Positions 1 through 9,000 of a stretch of 64,000 nucleotides of DNA are shown piece after piece. This stretch comes from Paramacrobiotus metropolitanus (lineage: Eukaryota > Tardigrada > Eutardigrada > Parachela > Macrobiotidae). The stretch is taken from positions 248,001 to 312,000 of the forward strand of contig NW_026570355.1 of the NCBI RefSeq assembly GCF_019649055.1. The letters run 5' to 3'. The translations under genes were made by a program, and so were the position numbers. Positions within the stretch are counted from its first letter, which is position 1; each line of letters begins with the position of its first letter. The notes under the pieces were generated by a model. That model was given only the letters and a program-made list of their open reading frames with translations. It was not told where the DNA came from and did not search any database.

Positions 1-284
1 GTTTATAGCAAACTCTTGACAGCAATGCCGTGGCCTCGTGCGTCAGCGTATTTAACAGGAGACAAAAAGCTGCTTCAAACAATTTTAAAAAAGCGCGTTG
101 AATCCCCAATACCCCGGTCTCTTTCATCAACGAATCCATGCCGACCATAACGGCCATACCTTAAAATTTTTTTTTGGAGATATCGTATTTTTTCAAGTCA
201 GCCTACGGCATCTACAGTTTTAAAGTTAAGTTCCAAACAATTCTGTGGGAAATAAACGAGTTTTAGGAAAAATCACGAACACAT
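1..284 (+). repeat. Partial L monomer at the left edge
   Basis: The window opens inside an L unit. The first base corresponds to about base 31 of the L that starts at anchor 1592, so the missing 5' part is about 30 bp. It has the GAACACATCGATG right-end variant and the CGAATCCATGCCGACC middle seen also near 1.76, 4.28, 5.90 and 11.51 kb. Confidence 0.9.
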
Positions 285-759
285 CGATGTTTTCGCTTTC
301 TGTAAAAACAAGCGGTTTATAGCAATTCCACGACAGCAATGCTGTGGCCTCGTGAGTCAGCGTATGTATTACGATACAAAAATAGGTATCGTCAAGTGGC
401 CTTACGTTATCTACAGTTTCAAAGTAAAGCTACAACTGATTCTCTGGGAAATCTTTGACTTTTAGAAAAAATCTCGAAAACATCGATGTTTTCGCCTTCT
501 GCAGAAAAAAATGGTTTATAGCAAATCCACGACAGCAATGCTGTGGCTTCGCGAGTCAGCCTATGTTTCAGGAGACAAAAATAGGATTCTTCAAGTGGCC
601 TTACGTTATCTACAGTTTCAAAGTAAAGCAACAACTGATTCTCTGGGAATTCATTGATTTTTAAAAAAATCTCGAAAACAACGATGTTTTCGCCTTCTGT
701 AGAAAGGAGCAGTTTGTACTAAATGCAAGACAGCTATGCCGTGGCATCGTGCGTCAGCG

Positions 760-770
760 TATATAAAAGG
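760..770 (+). promoter_or_regulatory. TATA-box-like motif in some L monomers (representative)
   Basis: TATATAAAAGG matches the RNA polymerase II TATA consensus TATAWAWR. It lies about 78 bp after the palindrome centre. The same motif appears at 18252-18262 and 63901-63911, and in most L units that carry the CCGTCAGTG or CCGTCAGCG 5' end. L units with GCGTATTTAACAGG lack it. A weakened form GTGTATAAAAGG occurs near 32.85, 33.56, 34.27 and 34.98 kb. Nothing else here supports a promoter, so transcription is speculation. Confidence 0.3.
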
Positions 771-789
771 AGACAAAAAGCTGCTTCAA

Positions 790-908
790 ACAATTTTAAA
801 AAAGCGCGTTGAATCCCCAATACCCCGGTCTATTTCATCAACGAATCCATACCGACCATAACGGCCATACCTTAAAACTTTTTTTTGGAGATATCGTATT
901 TTTTTCAA
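790..908 (+). repeat. L-specific internal segment (representative copy)
   Basis: This 119 bp block is what separates L from S. It is bounded by TTCAA at 785-789 and TTCAA at 904-908. More broadly it is bounded by a direct repeat of the form GGAGA-(11-12 nt)-TTCAA at 769-789 and 887-908. Equivalent blocks occur in all 109 complete L units. I see no convincing terminal inverted repeats. The direct repeat could be a target-site-like duplication from an old insertion, or a remnant of internal duplication by unequal exchange. S could also be a deletion product of L between the two TTCAA copies. The sequence alone does not decide. Confidence 0.8.
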
Positions 909-1185
909 GTCAGCCTACGGCATATTCAGTTTTAAAGTTAAGTTCCAAACAATTCTCTGGCAAATAAACGAGTTTTAGGAAAAATCACGAAAACATCGAT
1001 GTTTTCGCTTTCTGTAAAAAAAGCGGTTTATAGCAATTTCACGACAGCAATGCTGTGGCCTCGTGAGTCAGCGTATGTATGAGGAGACAGAAAAAAGATT
1101 CTTCAAGTGGCCATACGTTATCTACAGTTTCAAAGGAAAGCTACAACTGATTCTCTGGGAAATCTTTGATTTTTAGAAAGAATCT

Positions 1186-1205
1186 CGAAAACATCGATGT
1201 TTTCG
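1186..1205. other. 20 bp perfect palindrome at the monomer junction (representative)
   Basis: CGAAAACATCGATGTTTTCG equals its own reverse complement and contains a ClaI site (ATCGAT). It, or a 1-2 base variant, occurs at all 258 anchors. Variants by anchor. AACGATG: 682, 3210, 4830, 36129, 42186, 50904, 51416, 52241, 54324, 55264, 57229, 58369, 60016, 61671, 63314 (43925 is AACGAGG). TAGATG: about 24 S junctions between 18885 and 41673. CTTCGATG: 2304, 6450, 7356, 7871, 8584, 12057, 12967, 13479, 14189. TCCATG: 45575, 46401, 47224, 48551, 49377, 52554. TCAATG: 11146, 16751, 20814. ACACATCGATG: 285, 1907, 2615, 4436, 6056, 6762, 8186, 11659, 12372, 13792. Confidence 0.95.
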
Positions 1206-1242
1206 CCTTCTGCAGAAAAAAGTGGTTTATAGCAAATCCACG

Positions 1243-1255
1243 ACAGCAATGCTGT
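1243..1255. other. Short dyad ACAGCAATGCTGT (representative)
   Basis: Six-base arms, ACAGCA and TGCTGT, flank a single central base. It lies about 48 bp after the palindrome centre in most S monomers. L monomers usually carry GCAATGCCG or GCGATGCCG here, which breaks the inner dyad. In the CCACGACAGCGATGCCGTGG form L keeps an outer CCACG/CGTGG pairing instead. The position is thus a symmetric site in both monomers, with a different pairing in each. Confidence 0.75.
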
Positions 1256-1280
1256 GGCCTCGTGTGTCAGCGTATGTATT

Positions 1281-1302
1281 ACGATACAAAAATAGGTATC
1301 GT
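1281..1302 (+). other. 7 bp stem / 8 nt loop inverted repeat in S-alpha (representative)
   Basis: ACGATAC, loop AAAAATAG, GTATCGT. The arms are perfectly complementary. The element is common in S monomers from 1 to about 43.6 kb and once more near 50.16-50.19 kb. It is absent from S-beta, S-gamma and all L units. In 18.97-18.99, 23.03-23.05, 25.16-25.18, 26.57-26.59, 29.62-29.64 and 31.04-31.06 kb the left arm has lost bases (ACGATA followed by AAAATAGG), so the dyad is weakened there. Confidence 0.85.
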
Positions 1303-1906
1303 CAAGTGGCCTTACGTTATCTACAGTTTCAAAGTAAAGCTACAACTGATTCTCTGGGAAATCTTTGATTTTTAGAAAGAATCTCGAAAACATCGATGTT
1401 TCCGCCTTCTGCAGAAAAAAGTGGTTTATAGCAAATCCACGACAGCAATGCTGTGGCCTCGTGAGTCAGCGTATGTATTAGGAGACAAAACTAAGATTCT
1501 TCAAGCGGCCTTACGTTATTTACAGTTTCAAAGTGAAGCTACAACAGATTCTCTGGGAAATCTTTGATATTTAGCAAGATCTCGAAAACATCGATGTTTT
1601 CGCCTTGTGTAGAAAAAAGTGGTTTATAGCAAACTCTTGACAGCAATGCCGTGGCCTCGTGCGTCAGCGTATTTAACAGGAGACAAAAAGCTGCTTCAAA
1701 CAATTTTAAAAAAGCGCGTTGAATCCCCAATACCCCGGTCTCTTTCATCAACGAATCCATGCCGACCATAACGGCCATACCTTAAAATTTTTTTTTGGAG
1801 ATATCGTATTTTTTTCAAGTCAGCCTACGGCATCTACAGTTTTAAAGTTAAGTTCCAAACAATTCTGTGGGAAATAAACGAGTTTTAGGAAAAATCACGA
1901 ACACAT

Positions 1907-3209
1907 CGATGTTTTCGCTTTCTGTAAAAACAAGCGGTTTATAGCAATTCCACGACAGCAATGCTGTGGCCTCGTGAGTCAGCGTATGTATTACGATACA
2001 AAAATAGGTATCGTCAAGTGGCCTTACGTTATCTACAGTTTCAAAGTAAAGCTACAACTGATTCTCTGGGAAATCTTTGACTTTTAGAAAAAATCTCGAA
2101 AACATCGATGTTTTCGCCTTCTGAAGCAAAGAGTGGTTCAAAGCAAATCCACGACAGCAATGCTGTGGCCTCGTGAGTCAGCGTATGTATTACGATACAA
2201 AAATAGGTATCGTCAAGTGGCCTCACGTTATTTACAGTTTCAAAGTTATGCTACAACTGATTCTCTGGGAAATCTTCGATATTTAGAAAAATCTCGAAAA
2301 CTTCGATGTTATCGCCTTGTGTTGAAAAAGTGGTTTATAGCAAATCCTTGACAGCAATGCCGTGGCCTCGTGCGTCAGCGTATTTAACAGGAGACAAAAA
2401 GCTGCTTCAAACAATTTTAAAAAGCGCGTTGAATCCCCAATACCCCGGTCTCTTTCATCAACGAATCCATACCGACCATAACGGCCATACCTTAAAACTT
2501 TTTTTGGAGATATCGTATTTTTTCAAGTCAGCCTACGGCATCTACAGTTTTAAAGTTAAGTTCCAAACAATTCTCTGGGAAATAAACGAGTTTTAGGAAA
2601 AATCACGAACACATCGATGTTTTCGCTTTCTGTAAAACAAGCGGTTTATAGCAATTCCACGACAGCAATGCTGTGGCCTCGTGAGTCAGCGTATGTATTA
2701 CGATACAAAAATAGGTATCGTCAAGTGGCCTTACGTTATCTACAGTTTCAAAGTAAAGCTACAACTGATTCTCTGGGAAATCTTTGACTTTTAGAAAAAA
2801 TCTCGAAAACATCGATGTTTTTGCCTTCTGAAGCAAAGAGTGGTTCAAAGCAAATCCAAGACAGCAATGCTGTGGCCTCGTGAGTCAGCGTATGTATTAC
2901 GATACAAAAATAGGTATCGTCAAGTGGCCTTACGTTATCTACAGTTTCAAAGTAAAGCTACAACTGATTCTCTGGGAAATCTTTGACTTTTAGAAAAAAT
3001 CTCGAAAACATCGATGTTTTCGCCTTCTGAAGCAAAGAGTGGTTCAAAGCAAATCCACGACAGCAATGCTGTGGCCTCGTGAGTCAGCGTATGTATTACG
3101 ATACAAAAATAGGTATCGTCAAGTGGCCTCACGTTATTTACAGTTTCAAAGTAAAGCAACAACTGATTCTCTGGGAATTCATTGATTTTTAAAAAAATCT
3201 CGAAAACAA
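1907..3209 (+). repeat. 1.3 kb block related to the start of the 5.6 kb HOR
   Basis: Anchors 1907, 2106, 2304, 2615, 2813, 3012, end 3210 (S S L S S S). Monomer order and subtypes match 6056-7355 and 11659-12966, including the CTTCGATGTTATCG palindrome variant at the second S to L junction and the CTGAAGCAAAGAGTGGTTCAAAGC 5' ends of three S units. The last unit is chimeric (see 3012-3209). This is a displaced copy of the HOR's left end. Confidence 0.87.
3012..3209 (+). repeat. Chimeric S monomer at a duplication join
   Basis: The 5' part matches the S at 7159-7355 (CTGAAGCAAAGAG start, CCTCACGTTATTTACAG). From 3153 on it matches the S at 484-681 (AAAGCAACAACTG, GGGAATTCATTG, TTTTTAAAAAAATCTCG). 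The switch lies inside the shared stretch 3139-3152, an internal-homology crossover point. Confidence 0.8.
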
Positions 3210-4435
3210 CGATGTTTTCGCCTTCTGTAGAAAGGAGCAGTTTGTACTAAATGCAAGACAGCTATGCCGTGGCATCGTGCGTCAGCGTATATAAAAGGAG
3301 ACAAAAAGCTGCTTCAAACAATTTTAAAAAAGCGCGTTGAATCCCCAATACCCCGGTCTATTTCATCAACGAATCCATACCGACCATAACGGCCATACCT
3401 TAAAACTTTTTTTTGGAGATATCGTATTTTTTTCAAGTCAGCCTACGGCATATTCAGTTTTAAAGTTAAGTTCCAAACAATTCTCTGGGAAATAAACGAG
3501 TTTTAGGAAAAATCACGAAAACATCGATGTTTTCGCTTTCTGTAAAAAAAAGCGGTTTATAGCAATTTCACGACAGCAATGCTGTGGCCTCGTGAGTCAG
3601 CGTATGTATGAGGAGACAGAAAAAAGATTCTTCAAGTGGCCATACGTTATCTACAGTTTCAAAGGAAAGCTACAACTGATTCTCTGGGAAATCTTTGATT
3701 TTTAGAAAGAATCTCGAAAACATCGATGTTTTCGCCTTCTGCAGAAAAAAGTGGTTTATAGCAAATCCACGACAGCAATGCTGTGGCCTCGTGTGTCAGC
3801 GTATGTATTACGATACAAAAATAGGTATCGTCAAGTGGCCTTACGTTATCTACAGTTTCAAAGTAAAGCTACAACTGATTCTCTGGGAAATCTTTGATTT
3901 TTAGAAAGAATCTCGAAAACATCGATGTTTCCGCCTTCTGCAGAAAAAAGTGGTTTATAGCAAATCCACGACAGCAATGCTGTGGCCTCGTGAGTCAGCG
4001 TATGTATTAGGAGACAAAACTAAGATTCTTCAAGCGGCCTTACGTTATTTACAGTTTCAAAGTGAAGCTGCAACAGATTCTCTGGGAAATCTTTGATATT
4101 TAGCAAGATCTCGAAAACATCGATGTTTTCGCCTTGTGTAGAAAAAAGTGGTTTATAGCAAACTCTTGACAGCAATGCCGTGGCCTCGTGCGTCAGCGTA
4201 TTTAACAGGAGACAAAAAGCTGCTTCAAACAATTTTAAAAAAGCGCGTTGAATCCCCAATACCCCGGTCTCTTTCATCAACGAATCCATGCCGACCATAA
4301 CGGCCATACCTTAAAATTTTTTTTTGGAGATATCGTATTTTTTTCAAGTCAGCCTACGGCATCTACAGTTTTAAAGTTAAGTTCCAAACAATTCTGTGGG
4401 AAATAAACGAGTTTTAGGAAAAATCACGAACACAT
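3210..4435 (+). repeat. 1.23 kb block duplicated from 682-1906 (L S S S L)
   Basis: Anchors 3210, 3525, 3724, 3923, 4121, end 4436. Unit by unit it matches 682-1906: the rare L 5' end, an S-beta with TATGAGGAGACAG, an S-alpha, an S-gamma with GTATTAGGAGACAAAACTAAG, then an L with AAACTCTTGACAGC. Only scattered differences are visible, such as AGCTGCAACAG against AGCTACAACAG. Confidence 0.88.
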
Positions 4436-6055
4436 CGATGTTTTCGCTTTCTGTAAAAACAAGCGGTTTATAGCAATTCCACGACAGCAATGCTGTGGCC
4501 TCGTGAGTCAGCGTATGTATTACGATACAAAAATAGGTATCGTCAAGTGGCCTTACGTTATCTACAGTTTCAAAGTAAAGCTACAACTGATTCTCTGGGA
4601 AATCTTTGACTTTTAGAAAAATCTCGAAAACATCGATGTTTTCGCCTTCTGCAGAAAAAATGGTTTATAGCAAATCCACGACAGCAATGCTGTGGCTTCA
4701 TGAGTCAGCCTATGTTTCAGGAGACAAAAATAGGATTCTTCAAGTGGCCTTACGTTATCTACAGTTTCAAAGTAAAGCAACAACTGATTCTCTGGGAATT
4801 CATTGATTTTTAAAAAATCTCGAAAACAACGATGTTTTCGCCTTCTGTAGAAAGGAGCAGTTTGTACTAAATGCAAGACAGCTATGCCGTGGCATCGTGC
4901 GTCAGCGTATATAAAAGGAGACAAAAAGCTGCTTCAAACAATTTTAAAAAAGCGCGTTGAATCCCCAATACCCCGGTCTATTTCATCAACGAATCCATAC
5001 CGACCATAACGGCCATACCTTAAAACTTTTTTTTGGAGATATCGTATTTTTTTCAAGTCAGCCTACGGCATATTCAGTTTTAAAGTTAAGTTCCAAACAA
5101 TTCTCTGGCAAATAAACGAGTTTTAGGAAAAATCACGAAAACATCGATGTTTTCGCTTTCTGTAAAAAAAAGCGGTTTATAGCAATTTCACGACAGCAAT
5201 GCTGTGGCCTCGTGAGTCAGCGTATGTATGAGGAGACAGAAAAAAGATTCTTCAAGTGGCCATACGTTATCTACAGTTTCAAAGGAAAGCTACAACTGAT
5301 TCTCTGGGAAATCTTTGATTTTTAGAAAGAATCTCGAAAACATCGATGTTTTCGCCTTCTGCAGAAAAAAGTGGTTTATAGCAAATCCACGACAGCAATG
5401 CTGTGGCCTCGTGTGTCAGCGTATGTATTACGATACAAAAATAGGTATCGTCAAGTGGCCTTACGTTATCTACAGTTTCAAAGTAAAGCTACAACTGATT
5501 CTCTGGGAAATCTTTGATTTTTAGAAAGAATCTCGAAAACATCGATGTTTCCGCCTTCTGCAGAAAAAAGTGGTTTATAGCAAATCCACGACAGCAATGC
5601 TGTGGCCTCGTGAGTCAGCGTATGTATTAGGAGACAAAACTAAGATTCTTCAAGCGGCCTTACGTTATTTACAGTTTCAAAGTGAAGCTACAACAGATTC
5701 TCTGGGAAATCTTTGATATTTAGTAAGATCTCGAAAACATCGATGTTTTCGCCTTGTGTAGAAAAAAGTGGTTTATAGCAAACTCTTGACAGCAATGCCG
5801 TGGCCTCGTGCGTCAGCGTATTTAACAGGAGACAAAAAGCTGCTTCAAACAATTTTAAAAAAGCGCGTTGAATCCCCAATACCCCGGTCTCTTTCATCAA
5901 CGAATCCATGCCGACCATAACGGCCATACCTTAAAATTTGTTTTTTGGAGATATCGTATTTTTTCAAGTCAGCCTACGGCATCTACAGTTTTAAAGTTAA
6001 GTTCCAAACAATTCTGTGGGAAATAAACGAGTTTTAGGAAAAATCACGAACACAT
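4436..6055 (+). repeat. 1.62 kb HOR, copy 2 (S S L S S S L)
   Basis: Anchors 4436, 4634, 4830, 5145, 5344, 5543, 5741, end 6056. Same order as 285-1906. The last L carries AAAATTTG followed by T's at about 5934-5946, shared with the L near 11.54 kb. That places the left join of the next HOR inside this L. Confidence 0.88.
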
Positions 6056-9000
6056 CGATGTTTTCGCTTTCTGTAAAAACAAGCGGTTTATAGCAATTCC
6101 ACGACAGCAATGCTGTGGCCTCGTGAGTCAGCGTATGTATTACGATACAAAAATAGGTATCGTCAAGTGGCCTTACGTTATCTACAGTTTCAAAGTAAAG
6201 CTACAACTGATTCTCTGGGAAATCTTTGACTTTTAGAAAAATCTCGAAAACATCGATGTTTTCGCCTTCTGAAGCAAAAGTGGTTCAAAGCAAATCCACG
6301 ACAGCAATGCTGTGGCCTCGTGAGTCAGCGTATGTATTACGATACAAAAATAGGTATCGTCAAGTGGCCTCACGTTATTTACAGTTTCAAAGTTATGCTA
6401 CAACTGATTCTCTGGGAAATCTTGATATTTAGAAAAATCTCGAAAACTTCGATGTTATCGCCTTGTGTTGAAAAAAAGTGGTTTATAGCAAATCCTTGAC
6501 AGCAATGCCGTGGCCTCGTGCGTCAGCGTATTTAACAGGAGACAAAAGCTGCTTCAAACAATTTTAAAAAAGCGTTGAATCCCCAATACCCCGGTCTCTT
6601 TCATCAACGAATCCATACCGACCATAACGGCCATACCTTAAAACTTTTTTTGGAGATATCGTATTTTTTTCAAGTCAGCCTACGGCATCTACAGTTTTAA
6701 AGTTAAGTTCCAAACAATTCTCTGGGAAATAAACGAGTTTTAGGAAAAATCACGAACACATCGATGTTTTCGCTTTCTGTAAAAACAAGCGGTTTATAGC
6801 AATTCCACGACAGCAATGCTGTGGCCTCGTGAGTCAGCGTATGTATTACGATACAAAAATAGGTATCGTCAAGTGGCCTTACGTTATCTACAGTTTCAAA
6901 GTAAAGCTACAACTGATTCTCTGGGAAATCTTTGACTTTTAGAAAAAATCTCGAAAACATCGATGGTTTTGCTTTCTGAAGCAAAGAGTGGTTCAAAGCA
7001 AATCCAAGACAGCAATGCTGTGGCCTCGTGAGTCAGCGTATGTATTACGATACAAAAATAGGTATCGTCAAGTGGCCTTACGTTATCTACAGTTTCAAAG
7101 TAAAGCTACAACTGATTCTCTGGGAAATCTTTGACTTTTAGAAAAATCTCGAAAACATCGATGTTTTCGCCTTCTGAAGCAAAGAGTGGTTCAAAGCAAA
7201 TCCACGACAGCAATGCTGTGGCCTCGTGAGTCAGCGTATGTATTACGATACAAAAATAGGTATCGTCAAGTGGCCTCACGTTATTTACAGTTTCAAAGTT
7301 ATGCTACAACTGATTCTCTGGGAAATCTTGATATTTAGAAAAATCTCGAAAACTTCGATGTTATCGCCTTGTGTTGAAAAAAGTGGTTTATAGCAAATCC
7401 TTGACAGCAATGCCGTGGCCTCTTGCGTCAGCTTATTTAACAGGAGACAAAAAGCTGCTTCAAACAATTTTAAAAAAGCGCGTTGAATCCCCAATACCCC
7501 GGTCTATTTCATCAACGAATCCATACCGACCATAACGGCCATACCTTAAAACTTTTTTTTGGAGACATTGTATTTTTTTCAAGTCAGCCTACGGCATCTA
7601 CAGTTTTAAAGTTAAGTTCCAAACAATTCTCTAGGAAATAAACGAGTTTTAGGAAGAATCACGAAAACATCGATGTTTTTGCTTTCTGTAAAAAACAGCG
7701 GTTTATAGCAATTCCACGACAGCAATGCTGTGGCCTCGTGAGTCAGCGTATGGATGAGGAGACAGAAAAAAGATTCTTCAAGTGGCCATACGTTATTTAC
7801 AGTTTCAAAGCAGAGTTTACAACTGATTCTCTGGAAAATCTTCGATATTTAGAAAAAATCTCGAAAACTTCGATGTTATCGCCTTGTGTTGAAAAAAGTG
7901 GTTTATAGCAAATCCTTGACAGCAATGCCGTGGCCTCGTGCGTCAGCGTATTTAACAGGAGACAAAAAGCTGCTTCAAACAATATTAAAAAAGCGCGTTG
8001 AATCCCCAATACCCCGGTCTCTTTCATCAACGAATCCATACCGACCATAACGGCCATACCTTAAAACTTTTTTTTGGAGATATCGTATTTTTTTCAAGTC
8101 AGCCTACGGCATCTACAGTTTTAAAGTTAAGTTCCAAACAATTCTCTGGGAAATAAACGAGTTTTAGGAAAAATCACGAACACATCGATGTTTTCGCTTT
8201 CTGTAAAAACAAGTGGTTTATAGCAATTCCACGACAGCAATGCTGTGGCCTCGTGAGTCAGCGTATGTATTACGATACAAAAATAGGTATCGTCAAGTGG
8301 CCTTACGTTATCTACAGTTTCAAAGTAAAGCTACAACTGATTCTCTGGGAAATCTTTGACTTTTAGAAAAAATCTCGAAAACATCGATGTTTTTGCCTTC
8401 TGAAGCAAAGAGTGGTTCAAAGCAAATCCAAGACAGCAATGCTGTGGCCTCGTGAGTCAGCGTATGTATTACGATACAAAAATAGGTATCGTCAAGTGGC
8501 CTTACGTTATTTACAGTTTCAAAGTGAAGCTACAACTGATTCTCTGGGAAATCTTCGATATTTAGAAAAAATCTCGAAAACTTCGATGTTATCGCCTTGT
8601 GTTGAAAAAAGTGGTTTATAGCAAATCCTTGACAGCAATGCCGTGGCCTCTTGCGTCAGCTTATTTACCAGGAGACAAAAGCTGCTTCAAACAATTTTAA
8701 AAAAGCGCGTTGAATCCCCAATACCCCGGTCTCTTTCATCAACGAATCCATACCGACCATAACGGCCATACCTTAAAACTTTTTTTGGAGACATTGTATT
8801 TTTTTTCAAGTCAGCCTACGGCATCTACAGTTTTAAAGTTAAGTTCCAAACAATTCTCTAGGAAATAAACGAGTTTTAGGAAAAATCACGAAAACATCGA
8901 TGTTTTCGCTTTCTGTAAAAAACAGCGGTTCATAGCAATTCCACGACAGCAATGCTGTGGCCTCGTGAGTCAGCGTATGGATGAGGAGACAGAAAAAAGA

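Larger units (their letters stand above)
682..996 (+). repeat. Reference L monomer (315 bp)
   Basis: A typical long monomer. Its first ~105 bp align with S up to CTTCAA. An extra segment follows (790-908), then an S-like 3' part starting GTCAGCCTACGGCATCTACAG, aligned with the S version GTGGCCTTACGTTATCTACAG. Subtypes differ in several blocks: the 5' end (CCTTGACAGCAATGCCG, or CCACGACAGCGATGCCG followed by a TATA-like motif), the middle (GAATCCCCAATACCCCGG on the left, TTTAATTCCAACTACCC on the right), and the 3' end (AAATAAACGAGTTTTAGG, or AAATAATCGAGTTTTAGAA in the right third). The 682-996, 3210-3524 and 4830-5144 copies also share a rare 5' end with AAAGGAGCAGTTTGTACTAA. Confidence 0.93.
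1195..1393 (+). repeat. Reference S monomer, hairpin subtype (S-alpha)
   Basis: A typical 199 bp short monomer, measured between palindrome centres. Landmarks as offsets from the anchor: right palindrome arm at 0; GGTTTATAGCAAATCC near +29; dyad ACAGCAATGCTGT at +48; GCCTCGTG(A/T)GTCAGCG just after it; hairpin ACGATAC/GTATCGT at +86 to +107; TACAGTTTCAAAG near +127; CTGATTCTCTGGGAAATC near +151; left palindrome arm from about +190. Other S subtypes replace the hairpin with GGATGAGGAGACAG (S-beta, for example 1025-1110) or GTATTAGGAGACAAAA (S-gamma, for example 1470-1500) without changing total length. Confidence 0.93.
285..1906 (+). repeat. 1.62 kb HOR, copy 1 (S S L S S S L)
   Basis: Seven monomers with anchors 285, 484, 682, 997, 1195, 1394, 1592 and end at 1907. 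The same seven-monomer order and subtypes recur at 4436-6055. Private markers shared by both copies include GCCTATGTTTCAGGAGAC in the second S and the rare AAAGGAGCAGTTTGTACTAA 5' end in the first L. The block shows no coding or RNA signal. Confidence 0.88.

Noticed and set aside
835-842. Hammerhead ribozyme core on the minus strand (GTTGATGA)
   Set aside because: The catalytic core needs CTGANGA with a paired GAAA and cleavage triplet in the right geometry. Here the first base is T, and no matching stem II or GAAA partner is visible.
811-850. CENP-B box on the minus strand (TTCGTTGATG... ACCGGGG)
   Set aside because: TTCG and CGGG are both present in L, but too far apart, and the required central A position is not met for the NTTCGNNNNANNCGGGN motif.
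880-905. Pol III terminator or transcription stop in the T-rich tracts of L
   Set aside because: T runs of 6-9 are present, but no A-box or B-box promoter or RNA gene precedes them.
790-908. Miniature inverted-repeat transposon within L
   Set aside because: The segment has a TTCAA direct repeat at both sides but no recognisable terminal inverted repeats, and I cannot show dispersed copies from this window.
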